Origin: an uncultured Oscillospiraceae bacterium
Lineage (GTDB): Bacteria > Bacillota > Clostridia > Oscillospirales > Oscillospiraceae
DNA: 17,775 nt
Direction of reading: 5' to 3'
NCBI GenBank assembly: GCA_910579485.1
Contig: CAJTVO010000069.1
Span: 1-17,775, forward strand
Of this stretch, positions 13,823 through 17,775 are shown in pieces. The notes under the pieces are model-generated. The model did no database searches, was not told the origin of the DNA, and was given only the letters and a program-made list of their open reading frames with translations. The translations under genes and the position numbers were made by a program. Within the stretch, counting starts at the first letter, position 1. Every line of letters begins with the position of its first letter.

Positions 13823-14956
13823 ATGAAGAAAAACACACATTCTCATAAGAGCATAAAAATTTTGGCAATCATTGGTTTCGCTTTTTTGATTCTGTTAATC
13901 AGCATATTCATTTTTCTGAAACTGACAATTTTGAATACCTTCCCAACATTCCGTGAAGAAGTGGAAATCGGGAAGTGGTATGACGTACCTGTAAAAGCTG
14001 CCAAATCTTCTGATGGCACCGAATGGCATGGCATTTTCCGAAAGGGCAGTCAGAACAAGGTGATCGTATACTTCTTTGGTGGAGGAGTAAGCATCACCGG
14101 CGAAACCTCAGAAGCTGGCAAAAACTTTTTTGCGACCACGATATTCGCGCAGGATTTTGTGGCGCAGGGTGGTATTGGCAGCACAATTGATGAAAACCCG
14201 TTTAAGGACTGGACGTTTATCGTTATTCCCTATGCGTCTGGTGATTTCCATACTGGAACGGGTGAATACCATTATACCCAAGACGGAACGGACAAGACAG
14301 TTTATCACAACGGCTATAACAATTACTCTGCGTTCATAGATGAAATTAAGGCATATGTAGGGGAACCTGACACCTTACTTGTAACTGGTTTTTCGGCAGG
14401 CGGATTTGCAACATCCTTGCTTGCAGATGATGTGATTGGACACTTTCCGACAGCAAAAAATGTCACAGTATGCGTTGATAGCTCGCTCCTTCTGTATGAT
14501 GGCTGGCATGATACCGCTGTAAATTTGTGGAAGGCGCCAAAAGAAATTTCCGATAGGTTGACTTCTAACAACATTGTGCTTGACAGCTTGATCGCACTTC
14601 ATGAAAAACATGGGGACAACGTAAAAATCCTGTTTGACTGCTCCTACCGTGATGATACTTTGTTACAATATCAATCTTATATCAATACCGGGGTAATGGA
14701 AAAAACAAAAGAACTTGGCGATCAATTTCAAAATACTTTGAGAGAAATGGTCATTGGATTGCAGGCCAATATTCCAAATATCGGTATTTATATTTGGAAT
14801 CTGAATGAAGATTCCACGACACATAACACCCAGCACACAATTATATCAAGCAATTTCTTGGACAAGCTGGAAAACGGAAAAAGCGTGTGCGACTGGCTCT
14901 ATGACGCCGTAAATGGTAATGTGCAGTCTATTGGGCTCGGATTGCTGGACTTATGA
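13823..14956 (+). CDS. Membrane-anchored pectinacetylesterase-like hydrolase
   Basis: The 377-residue protein has an N-terminal membrane anchor (about 11-36, hydrophobic after a basic MKKNTHSHKS). An alpha/beta-hydrolase domain follows with the pectinacetylesterase-family order: VIVYFFGGGVS (oxyanion-type GGG), DWTFIVIPYASGDFHTG, HNGYNN, and the nucleophile elbow GFSAGG with S191. A histidine in STTHNTQHTI (near 334-338) is a candidate for the triad. The enzymes remove acetyl esters from pectin or related glycans; the substrate here is unknown. AGGGAGG nine bases upstream sets the start. GC is clearly lower than in neighbours (two 60-base lines counted by eye gave 19 and 27 G/C, against 41 in the kinase gene), which suggests acquisition. 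No clear own promoter was found. Confidence 0.8.
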   Translation: MKKNTHSHKSIKILAIIGFAFLILLISIFIFLKLTILNTFPTFREEVEIGKWYDVPVKAAKSSDGTEWHGIFRKGSQNKVIVYFFGGGVSITGETSEAGKNFFATTIFAQDFVAQGGIGSTIDENPFKDWTFIVIPYASGDFHTGTGEYHYTQDGTDKTVYHNGYNNYSAFIDEIKAYVGEPDTLLVTGFSAGGFATSLLADDVIGHFPTAKNVTVCVDSSLLLYDGWHDTAVNLWKAPKEISDRLTSNNIVLDSLIALHEKHGDNVKILFDCSYRDDTLLQYQSYINTGVMEKTKELGDQFQNTLREMVIGLQANIPNIGIYIWNLNEDSTTHNTQHTIISSNFLDKLENGKSVCDWLYDAVNGNVQSIGLGLLDL

Positions 14957-15015
14957 GGCAGTGGAGGAAAGCTCTTACTTGTTGACAGCATCATCTTGTG
15001 TCTTTTTTTGACGAA

Positions 15016-15050
15016 AAGAAGCGGAGAGGCGAACAGCCTCTCCGCTTCTT
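15016..15050. terminator. Perfect 15-bp terminator hairpin between convergent genes
   Basis: AAGAAGCGGAGAGGC (15016-15030) pairs perfectly with 15036-15050 around GAACA. ATAGTTTTAT follows on the plus strand, and TTCTTTTCGTC closes the minus-strand side. It probably ends both the esterase-like gene and the importer operon. Confidence 0.85.
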
Positions 15051-15065
15051 ATAGTTTTATGATCG

Positions 15066-15812
15066 TTACAGCACCTTCGCCAGGAAGGTCTTCAGACGTT
15101 CGCTCTTGGGGTGGGCGAACAGCTCCTCAGGCCGGTCCTCCTCCAGGATGGCGCCGCCGTCCATGAAGATCACCCGGGTACCCACCTCCCGGGCGAAGCC
15201 CATCTCGTGGGTCACCACCACCATGGTCATGCCCTCGTGGGCCAGGTCCTTCATGACCTCCAGCACCTCGCCCACCATCTCCGGGTCCAGGGCGGAGGTG
15301 GGTTCGTCAAAGAGCATCACCTCCGGCTCCATGCACAGGGCGCGGACGATGGCAATGCGCTGCTTCTGTCCGCCGGAGAGCTGGCTGGGATAGGCGTCCG
15401 CCCGGTCCCGCAGGCCCACCCGGTCCAGAAGGGTCAGCGCCTTCTCATCCGCCTCCTCCCGGCTCTTTTTCAGCAGCTTCATGGGAGCCAGGGTCATGTT
15501 TTTCAGGATGGTCATGTGGGGGAACAGGTTGAAGTGCTGGAACACCATGCCCATCTTCTGCCGGTGGAGGTCGATGTTCACCTTGGGGTCCGTGATGTCC
15601 ACGCCGTCAAAGACGACGGCGCCCCCGGTGGGCCGCTCCAGCAGGTTGAGGCACCGCAGGAAGGTGGACTTCCCGGACCCGGAGGGACCGATGACCACCA
15701 CCACCTCCCCCCGGCGAATGTCCGCGGACACGCCGTTGAGGGCCCGGATGGACCCGCCGTCAAAGTGCTTCTCCAGGTCCCGGACCTGGATCAATACGTC
15801 CTTACCGCTCAC
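15066..15812 (-). CDS. Polar amino-acid ABC transporter, ATP-binding protein (GlnQ type)
   Basis: This is the cytoplasmic ATPase that powers the importer encoded with it. The 248 residues carry Walker A GPSGSGKST (42-50), a Q-loop in MVFQHFNLFPHMT, signature LSGGQKQR (145-152), Walker B VMLFDEPTSALD (165-176) and switch H202 in VVTHEMGFA. The pattern FQHFNLFPHMTILKN and the length place it with GlnQ/ArtP-type polar amino-acid ATPases. It starts with GTG behind AGGAGG, ten bases away, and overlaps the permease stop by 11 bases, so translation is likely coupled. The actual amino acid cannot be told from the ATPase. Confidence 0.95.
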   Translation of the reverse strand: MSGKDVLIQVRDLEKHFDGGSIRALNGVSADIRRGEVVVVIGPSGSGKSTFLRCLNLLERPTGGAVVFDGVDITDPKVNIDLHRQKMGMVFQHFNLFPHMTILKNMTLAPMKLLKKSREEADEKALTLLDRVGLRDRADAYPSQLSGGQKQRIAIVRALCMEPEVMLFDEPTSALDPEMVGEVLEVMKDLAHEGMTMVVVTHEMGFAREVGTRVIFMDGGAILEEDRPEELFAHPKSERLKTFLAKVL

Positions 15813-16584
15813 TGCTTCTCAGCCTCCTCTCCAGCCGGCCCATGAGCCAGCTGAGGACCATCACCATGGCCAGATACACCAGCGCCACCCCGAACAGGGC
15901 CATAAAGCCGCCGTAGGTCTTGCTGGTGACCAGCTGGGCCGCCTTGGTCAGGTCCCGCAGGCCGATGACCGTGACGATGGAGGTCTCCTTCAGCAGGGTG
16001 ATGAGCTCGTTGCCCAGGGCGGGGAGGATGTTCTTCACCGCCTGGGGGATGATGATGTGCCGCATGGTCTGTATGTAGTTGAGCCCCAGGGAGCGCCCGG
16101 CCTCCATCTGCCCGGCGTCCACGCTCATGAGGCCGCCGCGGATGATCTCCGCCACATAGGCTCCGGAGTTGATGCCGAAGGCCAGAGCCGCCACGCCCAC
16201 CAGATTCCGGCTGGACTTGAAGACCACGAAGGCCGTGATGAGCAGCTGCACCATCATGGGCGTTCCCCGGATGACGGTGGTGTATACCTTGCAGATAGCG
16301 TTCAGGATACCCAGCAGAAATCCGGGCCGCTCCTCCCTCTGCTGGTCGTGGAAGGTCCGCACCATGGCCACCAGCAGGCCCAGCACCACGCCCAGGATCA
16401 GGGCCAGCACCGCCACCTTCAGGGTGTTGCCCACGCCCTCCAGATACATCTTCCACCGGCCCTCCTGAACGAAGGCCTGATAGAAATCCTTATTCAATTC
16501 CGCCCAGGGCCCCAGGGCGCTTCCTCCCTGGGCCTGGATCAGCAGCTGTTCGCACCACGCGGTCCAACCCACGCCGTCACACAC
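15802..16584 (-). CDS. Polar amino-acid ABC transporter, permease
   Basis: This membrane subunit forms the translocation path. Up to 260 residues include a first long hydrophobic span (about 53-75, NTLKVAVLALILGVVLGLLV), the family's TTVIRGTPMMVQLL stretch, and the ATPase-docking EAA loop EAGRSLGLNYIQTMRHIIIP (161-180). The start is uncertain. GTG at 16584 is the first option, but the GGAAAG before it sits too close. Family members normally begin near ...NKDFYQAFVQEGRWKMYLEG, about 30 residues later, so the real protein may be shorter. It lies between the binding protein and the ATPase. Confidence 0.92.
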   Translation of the reverse strand: MCDGVGWTAWCEQLLIQAQGGSALGPWAELNKDFYQAFVQEGRWKMYLEGVGNTLKVAVLALILGVVLGLLVAMVRTFHDQQREERPGFLLGILNAICKVYTTVIRGTPMMVQLLITAFVVFKSSRNLVGVAALAFGINSGAYVAEIIRGGLMSVDAGQMEAGRSLGLNYIQTMRHIIIPQAVKNILPALGNELITLLKETSIVTVIGLRDLTKAAQLVTSKTYGGFMALFGVALVYLAMVMVLSWLMGRLERRLRSSER

Positions 16585-16596
16585 CTTTCCTTTTCA

Positions 16597-16636
16597 CCGG
16601 ACAGGGGCGGCCCTCAAGACTGGCCGCCCCTGCCGG
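16597..16636 (-). promoter_or_regulatory. Intercistronic hairpin between binding protein and permease genes
   Basis: Bases 16622-16636 pair with 16597-16612 through about 15 positions with one or two imperfections. No T-run follows on the minus strand. A stem here would allow partial termination or protect the upstream binding-protein message, matching the usual need for more binding protein than permease. Confidence 0.6.
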
Positions 16637-16649
16637 ACTTATTCTCGTA

Positions 16650-17423
16650 TCAGCCCGCCGTAATATACCTGTCCACGACCTTCTGGACAGAGCCGTCGGC
16701 GATCAGCTCGCTCAGGGCCTTGTTCACCTCGTCCAGCAGCTGGCTGTTGCCCTTCTTCACGGCGATGGCGTAGTCCTCCACCGCAAACTCGGTGTCCAGG
16801 ATCTCCAGGCCGGGATTGGCCTTCACGTACTCCTGGGCGGGCTGGTTGTCGATGACCACGCAGTCCACCTTGCCGGCCAGCAGGGCCTGGATGGCCACCG
16901 CGCCGGTCTCATAGGCCATGACGTGTTCCTCGCCGTAGCCGCCGTTCTCCACGGTGTCGGAGCAGTAGATGTAACCGGTGGTACCCTCCTGGGTGCCGAT
17001 GAGGACGCCGCTGGCCAGATCGTCGAGGGACTGGACGGCGGGGGAGTCCTCCTTGATGATGACCACCTGAATGCCGGTGGCGTAGGAATCGGAGAAGTCC
17101 ATGTTGGCCTTCCGCTCCTCGTTGACGGTGATGCCCGCCATGGCGATGTCGCTCTTACCGTTCTGCACAGCCTCCAGGGCGGCGGTGAAGCCCATGTCGT
17201 CCACCACCAGCTCCAGGCCCATCTTCTCCGCAATCAGGCCAGCCACTTCCACGTCAATGCCCTCGAAGCCGCCGTCGTTGGTGACCATCTCATAGGGGGG
17301 GAACTCGGCGTTGGTGGACATGTGGAGCTTGCCTTTCTCCACGGTAAGGCTGTCGCTGCCGCCGCAGGCGGCGAGGCTCAGAACCATCGCCAGAGCCAGC
17401 AGCATCGTAACAAACTTTTTCAT
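16650..17423 (-). CDS. Amino-acid ABC transporter substrate-binding lipoprotein (family 3)
   Basis: This extracellular lipid-anchored protein captures the amino acid for the importer. The 257-residue precursor has a signal peptide ending in lipobox LSLAAC with modified C20. The family-3 solute-binding pattern follows: FPPYEMVTNDGGFEGIDVEV, then GFTAALEAVQNGKSDIAMAG, ITVNEERKANMDFSDSY, and LIGTQEGTTGYIY in the second lobe. ATG 17423 is chosen behind AAAGGAGA, seven bases away; an in-frame upstream ATG at 17453 would spoil the signal peptide. It is first in its operon. Family members bind polar or basic amino acids or cystine; the exact ligand is not readable. Confidence 0.95.
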   Translation of the reverse strand: MKKFVTMLLALAMVLSLAACGGSDSLTVEKGKLHMSTNAEFPPYEMVTNDGGFEGIDVEVAGLIAEKMGLELVVDDMGFTAALEAVQNGKSDIAMAGITVNEERKANMDFSDSYATGIQVVIIKEDSPAVQSLDDLASGVLIGTQEGTTGYIYCSDTVENGGYGEEHVMAYETGAVAIQALLAGKVDCVVIDNQPAQEYVKANPGLEILDTEFAVEDYAIAVKKGNSQLLDEVNKALSELIADGSVQKVVDRYITAG

Positions 17424-17468
17424 CTGGAACTCTCCTTTTCCTGTATCGATCATAAATTATTTGAATGG

Positions 17469-17490
17469 ATCACTCCGGTTTCACCGGGTG
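17469..17490 (-). promoter_or_regulatory. Leader hairpin of the importer operon
   Basis: On the minus strand TCACCCGGT pairs with ACCGGAGTGA around GAA with one bulged base. It lies in the predicted 5' leader of the binding-protein gene. No T-run follows, so it is not a terminator. A role in message stability or as an operator is possible. Confidence 0.4.
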
Positions 17491-17496
17491 ATAGGG

Positions 17497-17525
17497 AGCA
17501 TACTCCCTTTTCACTGAATTGTCAA
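17497..17525 (-). promoter_or_regulatory. Predicted promoter of the amino-acid importer operon
   Basis: Minus-strand TTGACA (17525-17520) and TATGCT (17502-17497) are separated by 17 bases. The -35 is flanked by two copies of AGTGAAAA, one upstream of it and one in the spacer, which could be regulator half-sites. Confidence 0.75.
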
Positions 17526-17632
17526 TAGTTTTTCACTAGAAATGAATAAATATCGAGCAAAAAGTGGAAAAATCCGCCAAATCGACAAAAGGACCGCCCG
17601 GCGGCGGGAGGCTTTTGCGCGATTTGACGGAG

Positions 17633-17668
17633 GATATTCTGCATATTGTCAAAAATATGCAGAATATC
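17633..17668. repeat. Perfect 15-bp AT-rich inverted repeat
   Basis: GATATTCTGCATATT (17633-17647) pairs perfectly with 17654-17668 around GTCAAA. Neither side has a T-run, so it is a poor terminator. It lies about 110 bases upstream of the importer promoter, in a stretch (17526-17713) where I see no gene. It could be an operator, a replication- or mobility-related hairpin, or part of the intergenic structure. Confidence 0.7.
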
Positions 17669-17713
17669 TCCAGTGGTTCCGGCTGGCCAGCCGGGGGCTC
17701 GTTTCTATTCGAT

Positions 17714-17775
17714 GGCCCGAGGGCTTCTCGCCCCCGGACTCCTCGGGTACTTTTTGTGTGAACAAAAAGTACCCA
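17714..17775. repeat. Two-hairpin intergenic repeat, right copy
   Basis: Bases 17714-17769 are the reverse complement of 1-56 with one mismatch. The terminal part, GGGTACTTTTTGT then GTGA then its complement (17745-17774), forms a 13-bp stem. The copy here is more complete than the left one, which is cut by the window edge. The two copies are in opposite orientation 17.7 kb apart. Confidence 0.85.

Noticed and set aside
15481..16773. A 430-residue open frame antisense to the importer permease and ATPase
   Set aside because: Covers two well-identified genes in reverse, is His/Gln/Pro-rich and has no ribosome site.
1..17775. The whole window as a composite transposon bounded by the terminal repeats
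   Set aside because: The interior holds core genes (rimO, pgsA, xpt) and no transposase acting on the repeats; the ends are more likely dispersed repeats.

Overview
The window looks like chromosomal DNA of a GC-rich Clostridia bacterium, most likely from the Oscillospiraceae (Flavonifractor/Lawsonibacter-like). The reasons are the AGGAGG-type ribosome binding sites, SigA-type promoters with 17-bp spacers, a tryptophan T-box leader, clostridial-type RimO and xanthine phosphoribosyltransferase sequences, and a lipoprotein-dependent amino-acid importer. The genus is inferred from sequence character only. The window ends lie in two inverted copies of one two-hairpin intergenic repeat (1-56 and 17714-17775).

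Layout. (1) 111-3229, plus strand: a tight housekeeping operon of rimO, an HD-domain phosphohydrolase, an unknown protein with a faint ADP-ribosyltransferase-like N-terminus, and pgsA, with two ATGA stop/start overlaps. (2) 3335-4064: xpt with its own promoter and a palindromic terminator. (3) 4152-8294, minus strand: a five-gene operon of lower GC than its flanks. It encodes a P-loop GTPase, a single-pass membrane protein, and three small helical or coiled-coil proteins of unknown function. The membrane-protein gene is split by a -1 frame change exactly at the slippery heptamer A AAA AAC. I see this operon as the candidate undescribed system. Its promoter side faces a remnant of an ISAs1-type transposase (about 8415-8576).

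(4) 8599-9508: a divergent TraX-family membrane protein with its own promoter, ending in a palindromic terminator shared with the convergent trpB2. (5) 9531-11251, minus strand: an orphan trpB2 under a T-box leader whose specifier codon reads TGG (Trp) and which ends in an intrinsic terminator. (6) 11291-11365: a dispersed-type inverted repeat. (7) 11434-13663: a soluble hybrid histidine kinase (PAS-HisKA-HATPase-REC). (8) 13823-14956: an AT-rich, membrane-anchored pectinacetylesterase-like hydrolase, probably acquired. (9) 15066-17525, minus strand: a complete polar amino-acid ABC importer with binding protein, permease and ATPase.

The parts are mostly independent transcription units. The housekeeping units, the trpB2 T-box unit and the importer serve core metabolism (tRNA/ribosome modification, phospholipid synthesis, purine salvage, tryptophan and amino-acid supply). 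The GTPase operon and the pectinacetylesterase-like gene look like accessory insertions between core genes. Beyond the named genes I found no tRNA, rRNA or CRISPR array.
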